Positions 1 to 11,405 of a stretch of DNA of 64,000 nucleotides are shown in pieces; the first letter of the stretch is position 1, and the number at the start of each line of letters is the position of its first letter. The notes under the pieces are model-generated. The model saw only the letters and a program-made list of their open reading frames with translations, was not told the DNA's origin and made no database searches. The translations under genes were made by a program, and so were the position numbers. The stretch is from Malania oleifera (Eukaryota > Streptophyta > Magnoliopsida > Santalales > Ximeniaceae), in the NCBI RefSeq assembly GCF_029873635.1, contig NC_080417.1, positions 34,088,214 through 34,152,213 on the forward strand, given 5' to 3'.

Positions 1-103
1 GTGTGTTAAATATAGGATTGGAATGACATGCCAAAACATTTGCTTGATCATCATTGCATCAACCTTCTTTATCCTCATTTTCTTGGTTCCTTATTTTCCA
101 CAG

Positions 104-139
104 GAAGCTTGGAACAGATTCAACTCAGAAGAGCGGTAG
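104..139 (+). CDS. Terminal exon of an auxilin-like J-domain protein (rest lies left of the window)
   Basis: A pyrimidine-rich tract ending in CAG at 101-103 is followed by eleven codons reading EAWNRFNSEER and a TAG stop at 137-139. This is the conserved C-terminus of plant auxilin-like proteins, which recruit Hsc70 through a J domain to uncoat clathrin vesicles. The same exon with identical translation occurs at 53954-53989 behind a visible J domain. Bases 140-340 are probably its 3' UTR. Whether the gene on the left is complete cannot be seen, so this copy may belong to a functional gene or to another 3' fragment. Confidence 0.75.
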   Translation, partial: EAWNRFNSEER

Positions 140-239
140 CCCTGGCTTTTGCGTGTATGCTGAAGCATGCACATTGGTAGTCATCCTGCGCATCCTGTTA
201 TTTAATATTTTGCTAGTTTGTAAATATCTTTTGTCTCCT

Positions 240-240
<1 letters not shown>

Positions 241-287
<47 letters not shown>

Positions 288-288
288 T
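241..288. repeat. ATT microsatellite
   Basis: About fourteen ATT units lie in the presumed 3' UTR of the auxilin-like gene. The matching place near 54090-54125 has only a short, interrupted TTA/ATT run, so the tract expanded or shrank after the duplication. Confidence 0.95.
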
Positions 289-1148
289 CTAAATCAGATA
301 CCTCGGGTCATCATTGTATTTAAATGTAGGCTCATGCTGGAAGAACATTGACCTTAAATAGAAAATGAGGTGAAAAGGCTGGCTATCGTTAAAAATTTTC
401 TCACCTTGAAGTCGTCTTTTTCTTATGATGGGTGGAATAGGAGGTTTTCCAAAGGGGCAGAGGTCCATGTTTGCCAGATAGCTCTCCCTTCGTTAATGAT
501 TAAAGACTCAAATGTTAATTTGAAATTTGAAAATGTAAAGAAAAAAATATATTCAAAAAAGTATACTTTTTCATTTTTGGTTCTCGAAGAAAGTGAAAAA
601 AAAAAAAAAAATGGGACATCAAACGGGGCACAACATAGCAAACATTGCAAAATTGAGCACAGTAGAAAGTGATATATGAAGGCTACTCCCGTCGGTTTAT
701 GCAATTCTTCTTCTTGTGTTTACCAATTTGGAGAGCCTACTCAAATTAACTTCCCAATTTGATCTTGCTGCCAGTAGATTCTTCTTCTGACAGAATGTTT
801 GATATCCTTCTAGATGCACATAATAGTATTTGATTTTTTTTGTTTTTAAAGTAATGATATTAGAACAAATTTTCGTTTTAATAGTATTTGATACAAAGAG
901 AAAATACAATGAAAAGTACATTTCTTTCTTATTTTCCTTTCATTTTCTTTCTTTATACAAAATCCTTGATCCAACTATGGCTAAGGGACCAAATATCACT
1001 GTCAAAAATTGTGAAAATGTAAATCAAGAAAGAAAACTGCACACCAAAGACAAAATTAAGTATCAGAAGCCAACAACTTGATTAAAATTTATAAAATTAA
1101 AATGCATTAAAAAATTTCATTTTTGCAGTAGAATCAATAATAATAATA

Positions 1149-1236
1149 AATGATTTTTAAAATATTTAAATTTTAAAAATATTATAATAAATCATTATAA
1201 TTATTTTTACTTAATTATTGTATTTTAAAAATCATT
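1149..1236. repeat. AT-rich inverted repeat, possible MITE remnant
   Basis: The 16 bases at 1149-1164 (AATGATTTTTAAAATA) are the exact reverse complement of 1221-1236, enclosing a very AT-rich loop. The arrangement fits a small foldback element, but no target-site duplication is clear. The second copy of this block (near 54660-54730) has lost the hairpin. Confidence 0.4.
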
Positions 1237-3404
1237 TTTTGCTACTATTAAAATACTCCAGTTGTCCATGAAAATTGAAACAAGAATAGTAAAAATATTT
1301 GTTCAATGACATATTATTCTTTCTCTTTGTCCAAAATTTTAGAAAATTTATGGATTTATTTTATTTTAGTTTTGATTAAAAATTTTGTATAAAATGAATG
1401 ATTTAGTTTATAAAAATCAAGTTTGCATATTGAATTATTTTGACAATAAATTATTAAAATAATTCAAAACCATAAGACATGTATTTTTAGTTTTTTGAAA
1501 TGGCTGAAAACCAATGTCAAACATAAAAAATGACAACGTAAACTAATTTGTTTGCCATTTTTTTTTTTTCCTACACAGAAAGAAAAATAGAAAACATAAA
1601 TAGTACCAATCATTTTCTAAATTTAGCCCATCAATGTTATCATTGTAGTGCAATAAATTTCAATTTTTTTTTTGCTTTGTTTTTTTTTTTTTTTTGGGCT
1701 GAGGGAGGGGAGGGGGGCGATGTTCTGTAATAGGCAAGTGATTGATTAAGGGTCCATCCATATAGATCAAGGATTTGTTTGGGATGAGAAAATAAGAGTA
1801 AAATAACGAGAAAGTTATTTTCCATACATTTTCTCTTTATATCAAATTCAATTTAAAAAGCAAATTTATCTTAATATAACCAATATTATGAAAAAGAAAA
1901 AATTCATTATGTTTGAAAGTAAATTTTCGTTCATTGATTTGATATATTTTTATTTTCTCTCACTTTACTTGATAATCAAACATAAAAAGAGGATTTATTA
2001 ATATATATAATATTTTCCAAATTGCAGATGACCTAACTAAATCTTGAGCTTCTTATGGGATATTTGATGTGGGGGTGTTCATGTTGGATGTCTCTTGTTA
2101 TAAATTTTGAAATGGGGATGATGACAAAGTTTCTTTTTTTATTATATTTTTTTTTCACTAATATAATTTCCTTCAACATTTGTGAAACCTTTCAAACATT
2201 TTTATTGCATAAATGTTGGCATTGACATTTTTTTCTCTCTTTTTTATTTATTTATTATTTTTTGTCTATTTTTTACAGATAATGTGCATAGAACTTTAGA
2301 GTTCAAATTTAAACCTTGTGTACATATATGTATATATTAGAAGGATTTTAACGATAATGAAGATGAATCAATGATATTCAATATTTTTTATCACCATCAT
2401 TGTCATAAGGCAATTAAATACTAAATAATACTGAGAGAATTTGATTAAATACAAATTTATTGAAGGGTAAAAGAGTTCGATTAATTCATTAAAATAATAA
2501 CTAAGAGTAAGGATTAAAGTTTGATTTATTTAAAAAGAATAGTGTTAAGCACTACTTTGCACGTGGTGACACGTTTTATTTGTGAGATTTCAACACAGGT
2601 AAATTAAAAAAATTATAAATTTATTCTTTTGTAATTTATAATTTATAATATATTGCCAACTAGCCAATAGGTATGACAAAGGGTTGAAAATATGTAAGAG
2701 TTCTAAAAAAACAATAAGAAATACAAACAATGTTAGCTCACATAATTTAAAACCAAAAAATAGAAATATTATAATTTAGTGATGACCAAATTAATTGATG
2801 ATTATGATTTTACTGTTTACTTTTCACAATCCGGTACTAAAATATGCTTTATATATAAATTCATAATCTATATCACCAACAACTACTTAACAAATTGTCA
2901 CTTGAGATAATTAAACTATTCCTAAGGTATGCTAAGCTTTGCTTTTCAATGACCATGAAGCAATGTCATATTGATTTGTAAAGCAAAGGGCTTCCACACT
3001 AAGAAATTGCCAAGACTGCTTAGGCAAAGGTGCAAAAAGCGGACATAAACAACTATGCTCACTAGCTAACTCAACACTCGAAAACACATATGAAATCATA
3101 TTCAATTCAAACATAACATATAAGATCCATAACTAACTTCAATCAACCAAAACTTTTATCACAACTCATTGCAATCTTATTTTGCGGCTCTATATTCTTA
3201 TTCTATCAGTTTTCCTTGTTCAAAAAGCAGTGCAATAATTTTTTCAAAAAAAATAATTTTAAGCTTTTATATGTGTATCGAAAGGTGTGAGAAAAAAGGA
3301 AATCATTTAATTTATTTGAACAATTTGAAAATGTTGAAAGAAAAATACTTGTAGAAAAATAATTTCAATTTATTGCTTGCAAAAATCTGGAAGGGACATC
3401 ACCA

Positions 3405-3801
3405 TATCTTCAAGTTTTAGGAGCTAATCTTTTGTAGATAAGACAAAGGATCATCAAACTCCTCTTTTGTTGGAGGACATATACAAGACATGCTACAATT
3501 TTATCAATCCATTCTAAATCAAGTACGTCAAACTAGTTAATCTTGCCCTTTGAAAAGGCGTCCTTGATTTCCATTAAAGATGCCACAAGATTTGAAAAAT
3601 GAGTCCACATTATAATGTGATCTCATAGGTACCATACGATGTCAAATCTATTAAAGCATCTCCTTTGCTTATATTCGTCGTTTTTATAACACATGCACTG
3701 TCAATCATGGTTACCGAATTCATTCGTTGAAACCTTTTATGCTTCACAAATTCTAACTATTTTTAACCTCTTGAAGTGGACAAATAAACCCTTCCTTCCA
3801 T
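3405..3801 (-). pseudogene. N-terminal relic of a JMJ13-like JmjN/JmjC histone demethylase
   Basis: Read on the minus strand, three frames joined by small shifts spell the start of a plant JMJ13-type H3K27 demethylase. From about 3790 down there is a stretch like ICPLQEV, then LEFVKHKRFQRM near 3750-3715 and SKGDAL near 3675. LDLEWIDKIVACLVY follows at about 3530-3490, and the JmjN core PPTKEEFDDPLSYLQKI runs from about 3487 down to 3437, then AP and, after a stop, RYGDVP. Frameshifts near 3750, 3488 and 3435 and in-frame stops (for example near 3645 and 3540) show it is dead. No JmjC or zinc-finger exon is visible. The family match is from memory of the Arabidopsis JMJ13 N-terminus. Confidence 0.7.
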
Positions 3802-4437
3802 TCGTCAAAATCAACAATATATAAAACCCAAATTGGCACATTTATAATATGTACTAATGCCTAAGAAATAAAAGGAGTAAATTTTTTCCTTTTGATTGTT
3901 CCAATAATCTAGATGGACATGCAAAACCTAAAATACCATTGATTTAAAGGAGGAGAAGTAAAATTAGTAAGTTACTATTTGCGTTAAATAGTCTATTAAA
4001 ATGAGTTCATAGAGAATGACCGGGTATTTAGGCACAATAGCATGAATATAATGTAAGAAGAATCTAAATAATTATAAATGAAAATTTTAGAATATCACTA
4101 TTATCATAGATCAATCTGCAACATTAACAAAAAAGATATTTTATTCACGAATCTCAAAAACGAAAAGTCAACTAAAAAAAAGAAACTGGTGTAACACATC
4201 ATATCATATGTGCCAATTCATTTAGCTGCTTAATAAAATGAGCATTAGATTCCCACAAACCCAATAATGAGATGAAGTACAAAAGTAATTTTCAACTTGA
4301 AACCATAAATTTTTATACGCCAAAAGTGCAACAATGTTGTCCATATCAATGTCTAAAACATCATTATAACTATAGATATAAAATGATAATTGATGCTTTC
4401 TAGATTGAGTAAAGAACAATAAATTAGTCTTCTTGAC
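3802..4437. other. No recognisable gene
   Basis: This is AT-rich DNA between the demethylase relic and the first 7.7-kb unit. A 72-codon minus-strand frame at 4222-4440 has no convincing relatives and ends at the unit boundary. Confidence 0.6.
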
Positions 4438-5535
4438 CACACACTTACAAATTTTGATGCGCTAGCAGGTTAGTGCAATGAAGTTATAAATGTACCTAAA
4501 CAATCTTTATCATCACATATTTTTAAAAATAAATTTTCTCATCTAAAAATTCAGATTAGATGCAATCAACCCAATTTCAAACAAGATATCACACTTCAAT
4601 GCATCAACATAAATAGATATATAATCTACCTGCGACTCATGATATGAGTGTGATATTCATTTGAATGGAGGGAAATTTATAAGAATATGGAAAACAACAA
4701 CAGATTCATACAACGAAGACAAACAACCAAAGGGGTGGAACAATTGAGATTCTAACTGTTGAACTCTAATGAATAATCATCTTGTGCATAACCATGGATG
4801 GTAGATAGATGGACTACACTAAATAAACAAGATATAATGGATTCTTCAGTTTTAGGTTTTGGGGCATGCAAGAAATTAAAAATTTGTATGAATAACAAAT
4901 AAAGGATAAATTTAGAATTTTAATTTATGTCACCTAATTTATTCTTTAAGAAGTAGTTTAATAATATTTGATTGATTCTTTACATGATGTTTATGTGTGT
5001 GTACCATTTGTTCAATTAAAATACAAAAGTCTCATTGGTTCCTTAAATGTGAAGCCTGCTGGCCTCCACTAGATTGTGCATTCAATTCCCATACGCAGCA
5101 CAATTGTAGGAATTTTTTTCCTCTTCTTTTTCTATTGTCTAAATGATGAGTTGAGCTAACCTGGGTGATAGCTTTGGCCATGTTGGGCTACGTCACTTGA
5201 GTAGATTGATTCCGACGTGATTCTAGTTTACAAGCCTTCACAGAAATCCAGCCTAGGTTTTACAACTATGGTTTGAACTCCTATTCCACGTCCTAAGTTG
5301 GGAAGATAATTTGAAAATCTAGCTGAAGAGAAATATATTCTCCTTGCTTCAATCCCATTTACCAAAGTTCCTCCGTCGTTATGGAAGACTCATGGCCGTC
5401 TGTGGTCTGCAAAAGACTTCTCTAGCTTGCAAACTTGTTGGATCACATTTGCAAGGCCGTAAATGAGGCATCACAACTTCTATGCATCTGTAATAGGTTG
5501 CAACCCTTTGCCTCACCCGTTGTAAGTCCTAGAAA

Positions 5536-5777
5536 TTTCTTCCACCTAAATGCTTCTTTGCCATTTGGGGGATGCAAATAGATTAGACAGCACTTTTATT
5601 TGGAATTCCTCCAACAAAAGAAAGTGCCCATAGATGTTTACTCTTTATTTTTTTTTTTTTTTCTTCCATCTAAATGCTTCTTTGCCATTTGGGGGACGCA
5701 AATAGATTAGACTACACTCTTATTTGGAATTCCTCCAACAAAAGAAAGTGACCATGGATGTTTACTCTCTATTGAAC
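5536..5777. repeat. Two-copy ~122-bp tandem duplication in the PPR 5' flank
   Basis: The segment beginning CTTCC(A)CCTAAATGCTTC at about 5538 recurs from about 5662, the copies separated by a poly-T run. The same doublet is present in unit B (from about 13255), unit C (from about 21005) and fragment D (from about 24690, one copy), so it arose before the 7.7-kb amplification. Confidence 0.85.
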
Positions 5778-6520
5778 CATGATGAAATGAGTGGGTGCTT
5801 AGAAAGTCTCTCCCAAGGATTCACTATTTCTTGTGAAAAGAAAAGAACCCAGTTCTACAAATAACCGTTCTCGATTGATAGCAACATAAAGGAGAGGCGA
5901 TGATTACTTTTCTCTGTGATAATGAAAGTGGTGCCCCTTTCCTCAATCAAAAACTATTTTTGGGGTTAATAGTGAATGCTAAAACTGTTCTACCCCTTGA
6001 ATGCATAGCTGGTCATCGTGTGAATGTTATGGTGTCAATATTGGGCGGGCATTGTCTTTTCTCCTCTCATTTTTTTTTTTTGGATCTGTAAAAGAATCTT
6101 TATTAGCTAGGCAAAGTTGAGAATATAAAACTGCACTAGACATATCTAGGATTCATCAAAAGTAGGACAGATGAATAATATATTATTGCCTGGATGAATA
6201 ATAGAAGTGACTCTTTTAAATTTGTATTTGTGATACTTATTTGTTGCGCCGTGTAACATTGAGCAATGACTATCTAATACGTGTATAATGTCTATTTTTT
6301 ATATCACTCTCTTGTTAGCTGTTATTATAACCCAGGTGATTTATATAATTGCTCGTGCTAGCTTTCGAGTTTCATTGTGTCCCCACTGTCTGACATAATC
6401 GAGAAACAGTTCTCAACAATTGCGTGCTGCCAAACGAACCTCACAATTAAGCTTCGGTCGGCGACAAGCTGCATGAAACCACTATTAGTATTTTCGAAAG
6501 ATCATTATTGCCTCTCCTGC

Positions 6521-6530
6521 TTATATAATC
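6521..6530 (+). promoter_or_regulatory. TATA-like box upstream of PPR copy 1
   Basis: TTATATAATC lies 64 bases upstream of the start codon, a spacing that would place transcription initiation about 30-35 bases before the ATG. It is conserved in copies 2 and 3 but deleted in the intact copy 4. The assignment rests on motif and position only. Confidence 0.45.
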
Positions 6531-6594
6531 AATTGTTCACCACTCACCGGTATTAAATCCAATTCCAATTGAGGAATTGTGTCGTGAGCGTGGC

Positions 6595-8244
6595 ATGTTT
6601 GCAACTAGAAAAATAGCTGTTGAAACTGCCTTTTGCTTTGTTTGCTTAGCCAAAACATCCAATAAAACTACGTTTTCAGCCTGCTATGGCCGCCATGAAC
6701 TGCGTAATGTACAAACCCATTGCCAGTTGGATGAAACAGCCCATAGATATCTTTACTCCTTTAACTCGCTTCTTGCCTCATATGTTCGCAACGGCAATGC
6801 TTTTGCTGCATGGTCTCTCTTCCGTCACATGATCTGTACGTTCTCTCATCTCAGTGCCCACACGTTTATGCCCATTTTGGGCGCATGCTCAGCTTTGCCG
6901 GATCCCCGACGCGGCCTGCAAGTCCATGCTTTGATGATCAAAATGGGTTCGGACTCGGACATTGCTAAAACCGCCCTAATGGAAATGTATTCCAAGTATG
7001 GCCACTTGGATGACTCGGTTCGTGTCTTCAACGACATGAGTTTGAAGGACATGGTCTCTTGGAACGCTCTTCTTTCGAGCTTTCTCCGTCATTGCCTTCT
7101 GAAAGAGGCTCTCAATGTTTTTGAAGCAACGAGGGAGGAAGGAGTAGAGTTCAGTGAGTTTACATTGTGTTCTGTGCTCAAAGCTTGTAACTTTTTGAAG
7201 GCGTTTCGACAAGGGAAGCAGGTTCATGATTTGGTGGTTGTAATGAGTCGTGATTTGGTGGTTCTGTGTACCGAATTTATTGATTTTTACTCCAACATTG
7301 GGCTCCTTGAGGAAGCTGTGAAGGTGTTCTCTCATTTGAAATGCGGAAAGGATGAGGTAATATGCAATTCCTTGATTTATGGGTGCGTTCGAAATAAAAA
7401 ATATTATGTAGCATTTTTTATCATGAGTAAGATGACACCCAACAAGATTGCCCTTACTAATGGACTCGTCACTTGCTCCGAGAATTCAGATTTGTGGGTC
7501 GGGAAGCAGATACACAATGTGGCGATTCGGCTGGGTTTGGTATATGATACCCAATTGTGCAATGCTTTATTGGACATGTATGCTAAATGTGGGAAAATTT
7601 TGAATGCTCATTCTGTGTTTGATGGAGTACCACGCAGAGATGTTGTTTCGTGGACAAGCATAATAGATGCATATGGAAGTCATGGACATGGGCTTGAAGT
7701 GATTTATCTCTTTCAGAAGATGGGCGAGGAGGGAAGTGGTGTCTCGCCAAATCCAATCACATTTCTTGCTGTTTTATCCTCTTGTAGCCATTCCGAACTG
7801 GTGGAACAAGGCTAGGAATGCTTTGTTTCAGTTCAGGATAGATATGGTATGGATCCTAGTCTAGAACATTATGCCTACTTAATTGATATATTAGGTCAAG
7901 CAGGTCAGATAGAAGATGTATGGTGTTTGTTTGATGAGATGATTAAGAAGGGTGTGACACCCACAGCTGTAGTGTGGGCAGCATTGTTGAATGCTTGTAG
8001 CCTTAGCCAGGATGTCTCCAGGGATGAGTTTGCAGCAGAGCATCTACTTAAGTTAGAGCCACATAAGATTGGGAATTATGTGCCACTTTCAAATTTTTAT
8101 GCAACCATTGAGAGTTGGGATCTTGCGAACAAATTGAGAAGTATAATGAGGAAGAAAGGCCTGGTTAAGGAAGTAGGGAGTACCTGGGTCACTGTCGCAG
8201 GCTGTCATGAAGATGATGAAGTGCCATCTATCTTATCGATTTGA
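6595..8244 (+). pseudogene. PPR protein copy 1, PLS class with E domain, one nonsense mutation
   Basis: The frame is collinear with the open copy at 48375-50024: both are 1650 bases with no net indel. The only visible break is TAG at 7813-7815 (codon 407), where copy 4 has CAG (Gln), a C-to-T change in a CHG context typical of methylated DNA. Truncation removes the last L and S repeats and the E1/E2 region, so organelle RNA editing or processing function is unlikely. I start at the ATG giving MFATRK because it is shared with copies 2 and 4; an in-frame ATG 18 bases upstream is not conserved. Readthrough or an isolated 412-residue product cannot be excluded. Confidence 0.9.
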
Positions 8245-9006
8245 GAGCAATGTCAAATCTGAGTTTTTTTAAATGGTGTGTGAAGGCATTTACTAAAGAA
8301 ATATGGTGATTGTTCTTTGCAGTCAAGCACTGCAGGCAGTTATGGATTGGACCACTTGCATAACAACATCTCATCACCACTACCAGTAGAAGAAAAAGAT
8401 CTGTTGTGGATTGCTCATCATGAATGTAATTTACTCCAACACCTTTTGATGGGGTAGGTCTTGATCTTCATCAGCTTGACAAGATGGTCTTTTGGATCAA
8501 GCTTTTCCCAATCAACAATGCCCTCAATGCATTGTGACTCCAGCACCCTTGCTTTAAATTTCTCATTATGTTTTAAGCCTGAAGGCATCTGGCATGCTCA
8601 TACGTTCAATAATTTAATCATTGGAAGTGAGGATCTGCTGACACGAAGTTACTAATTTACTATTCATGGCCCACATCCTTACTATTATGCTTTAGAAAAT
8701 AAAAATAATTGAAGGACCCTGCCATGTGATAGTAGAGAGTCAGAAAAATTTGGTCGTGCATGTGAGATGAATCCACCCAATGCTCTTTGCACTCTCATGT
8801 GGTTAAGGCTTTGAAGGAGGTTGGTGGATATCTTGCTATTGGCCTTGAGGATCATATATTGGCTATCGTCTTACGGGAGCAACCCTGAAGAAGAATTCTA
8901 CAAAACAAGCGATCTTTTGGTCTTTTGTTTGTAAGCCACCAAATCATCGTCACTTTGCATTATCCAGATAGAAATTGTTGGTTTTGAGGTTTGTGAATTT
9001 GCATTT
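8245..9006. other. Conserved 3' flank of PPR copy 1
   Basis: This 760-bp flank is present after all four PPR copies (15966-16728, 22530-23292, 50025-50800). It probably contains the 3' UTR. An acceptor-like CTTTGCAG at about 8318-8325 is followed by a 43-codon open stretch, and a second conserved stretch encodes LDLHQLDQDGLLD in units B and C, but neither is recognisable and a one-base deletion breaks the latter in unit A. Confidence 0.5.
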
Positions 9007-9284
9007 TGTTGATCTCAGCATAACAGAACAAGAACAACACCAACAGAATGGAGTTACAGAGTAGCAACGGTAGCTGTATCTCACACACACAGCAGCAGCA
9101 GCTGTTGAACTTCAGTTGGAAAATTAACATCTTGTAGTTATATTTAGTTGATAATTCAGTTAGTAGTTTTTAATTGATTTGTTTTAAGTTGTTAAAATTA
9201 GTTATGGATTGCTATATATATTTTCACTCTGATGTAAACTTTAGATTACGAAATAAGATTTGAAACTTTCCTTCAATTTTAACC
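9007..9284 (+). repeat. 5' LTR of the unit A Copia element
   Basis: The segment starts TGTTGATC and ends where copy C reads TTTTAACA, directly before the primer-binding site. Comparison with the uninterrupted flank of PPR copy 4 near 50799 places the left boundary after GCATTT. Related LTRs are 16729-17002 and 23293-23570. Confidence 0.7.
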
Positions 9285-9357
9285 TGGCATCAGAGCATTC
9301 TTTCACTGTTTGTTTTCAATTTCTAAATTCTTGATTTCAAGCTTCTTCGAATTTTCA

Positions 9358-10280
9358 ATGGCTTCTGCTGTTGAAGCTTCACAATCCATGTCTAATTCAA
9401 GTACAATAATGGAAGACGAATATGCCAACAATCCTTATTTTCTTCTTGCGACTAAAAATCCAGGTTTTGTTCTTACTTCTCAACCTCTCACAGGTCCAGA
9501 AAATTACACGAGTTGGGCTAGATCTGTGTTCTTGGCTTTAAGTTCTAGGAACAAGTTTGGGTTTGTGAATGACTCAATCGCAGAACCAGATCCTTCTTCT
9601 CCATTATTCAATTCTTGGAGTCGTTGCAACACTACTATTCTTTCTTGGCTAACCAATTCTCTAACTATGGAATTGAAAGTTGTGTGATGTATATCAATAA
9701 TGCAAAGGATTTGTTGTTTGATCTTAAGGATAGACTCTCACAGGGCAATACACCACAATTGTTTGAACTTGAAAAAGAAATTTCTCATCTTTCATAAGGT
9801 TCACTCTCGGTGAGTTCCTATTTTACAAAGTTAAAGACTTTATTAGATGAATTTGTTAACTATCGGCCTTTTACTGTTTGTTCTTGTGCTTGTATTTGTG
9901 GATCCAAGGCTTCTAAGTTGGATGCTCGGCACAAGGAACATGTTTTCAGATTTTTGTTGGGCTTAAATGATAGTTGCATCAATCTTATTGATCAAATCTT
10001 GTTAATAAAACCATTTCCTTCATTGAGCAAGGTTTGTTCATTGGTTCTACAAGAAGAAAAAAGGAGGAACATTAATCATGGTACCATGGGTTATAATCTT
10101 GAAGCTGCTGCAATGTTTATTACTCATAATAAAGGGTAATTTTAGAATCACAATGGTGGCAAAGGAGGAGGGCATTCCAAGAAAGAAAGACCAATTTGTA
10201 CTTATTGTGGTCTAACAGGCAATCTAGCTGATAAATGCTACAAGCTTCATGGTTATCCTCCAGGATATAAATCCAAAGGA
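9358..10280 (+). pseudogene. Copia gag polyprotein remnant (unit A)
   Basis: The capsid-type gag begins MASAVEASQSMSN and carries the conserved block NPGFVLTSQPLTGPENYTSW near residues 40-60. A frameshift near 9681 and TAA stops at 9795-9797 and 10137-10139 disrupt it. The C-terminal zinc knuckle at 10197-10238 reads C-X2-C-X4-N-X4-C: the metal-binding histidine is replaced by asparagine, as in unit C, whereas unit B keeps it. It is followed by YKLHGYPPGYK, typical of one Copia gag lineage. Confidence 0.8.
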
Positions 10281-10289
10281 AGCAACAAA

Positions 10290-11405
10290 GTTATGGTTAA
10301 TCAAGCTTCTCGAAAATGGTATCTTAAGTTTAATAGTACCATTGGTTCCTTTGGATTTAAAGAAAACATTGTTGATCGGTGTATATATCTGAAGATTAGT
10401 GGGAGTAAGTTTATATTCCTCATTCTGTATGTTGATGACATTTTGCTTGCAACTAATGATCTTGGTCTGTTACATGAGACTAAAGAATTTCTCTCTAAAA
10501 ACTTTGAAATGAAAGATATGGGAGAGGCAAAGTATGTGATTGGAATAGAAATATTTTGAGATCGGTCCCAAGGACTGGTTGGTCTGTTTCATAAAGTAAT
10601 ATAAATAATGTTTTAGAGAGATTTAACATGGACAAATGCTCAGCTTTACCCGTTCCAATTCAGAAAGGAGACAAGTTCAGTATCATGCAATGTCCTAAAA
10701 ATGATGTGGAACAGAGGCAAATGAAGGATGTTCCGTATGCATCAGTTGTTGGGTGCTTGCTGTACACTCAAACGTGCACAAGACCTGACATTAGCGTTGC
10801 AGTTGGAAATGCTTGGTAGATATCAAAGTAATCTAGGAATGATTCATTGGAAGGCTGGAAAGAAAGTTCTAAGATACATGCAAGGAACGAAAGATTACAA
10901 GCTTTTGTATCGAAGGTCTAATCATCTTGAGGAGGTTGGATATTTGGATTCTGATTTTGTTGGATGTGTGGATACAAGAAAGCCCACATTTGGCAATGTA
11001 TACTTGCCAGCCAGAGGAGCAATTTCATGGAAGAGTGCGAAGTAGTCAATAATTGGTCCATCCACTATGGAAGCTGAATTTGTAGCTTGCTTTGAGGCTA
11101 CAGTTCAGGCTAATTGGTTGCGGAACTTTATTTCTGGACTTGGAATAGTTGACAGTATCGCCAAGCAGCTGAAAATTTATTGTGATAATTTCGCAGCTGT
11201 CTTCTTCTCTAAGAATTATAAGTATTCCCAGGGTGCTAAGCATATGGAATTGAAATACTTTGTTGTTAAAGAAGACATATAGAAACAAAAAGTGTCAATT
11301 GAACATATCAGCACCGATTGTATGATAGCTGATCCTTTGACAAAAGGATTGCCGCCCAAAACATTTATTGGTCATGTTGAAAAGATGGGCATTATTGAAT
11401 CTTAA
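10290..11405 (+). pseudogene. Copia RT (3' half) and RNase H remnant (unit A)
   Basis: After an abrupt join at about 10300 the frame reads ASRKWYLKFN and reaches the RT active-site block LYVDDILLATND near 10425-10460. TGA at 10557-10559 replaces the expected arginine codon, and unit B has the same stop at the same place, so the element was dead before the units duplicated. RNase H follows with [13 protein letters not shown] and [13 protein letters not shown]. It ends with DPLTKGLPPKTF and TAA at 11403-11405. Further stops occur at 10817 and 11043. Confidence 0.85.

Larger units (their letters stand above)
1..3497. repeat. Left copy of a segmental duplication (partner 53864-56979)
   Basis: The sequence from base 1 realigns with 53864 onward through many shared stretches: the last auxilin-like exon, the AT-rich downstream DNA and the start of a JmjN relic. 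Agreement ends at 3497, where the partner is interrupted by a Copia LTR at 56980. The left copy is about 380 bp longer; much of the excess lies near 600-960. Apart from the auxilin exon and the demethylase relic I recognise no gene here. The ORFs in 370-2300 and 2932-3354 are AT-rich, short and without family features. Confidence 0.9.

Noticed and set aside
2932-3114. 60-codon minus-strand frame conserved at 56428-56610
   Set aside because: It is preserved in both duplicates, but it matches no family I know and lacks splice or start context. The conservation is explained by recent duplication.
4222-4440. Minus-strand 72-codon frame with WFQVENY resembling a JmjC iron-binding region
   Set aside because: It lies upstream of the JMJ13-like N-terminus on the same strand, so the domain order would be wrong. 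The His-x-Asp/Glu iron-binding pair is not present.
6595-8244. PPR cluster as a restorer-of-fertility-like locus
   Set aside because: Restorer-like PPRs are P class. These have PLS-type repeats and an E domain, and only one copy is open.
8328-8460. Conserved 43-codon stretch after an acceptor-like site in the PPR 3' flank
   Set aside because: No recognisable protein, a one-base indel nearby in unit A, and a stop in copy 4. More likely UTR or old non-coding sequence.
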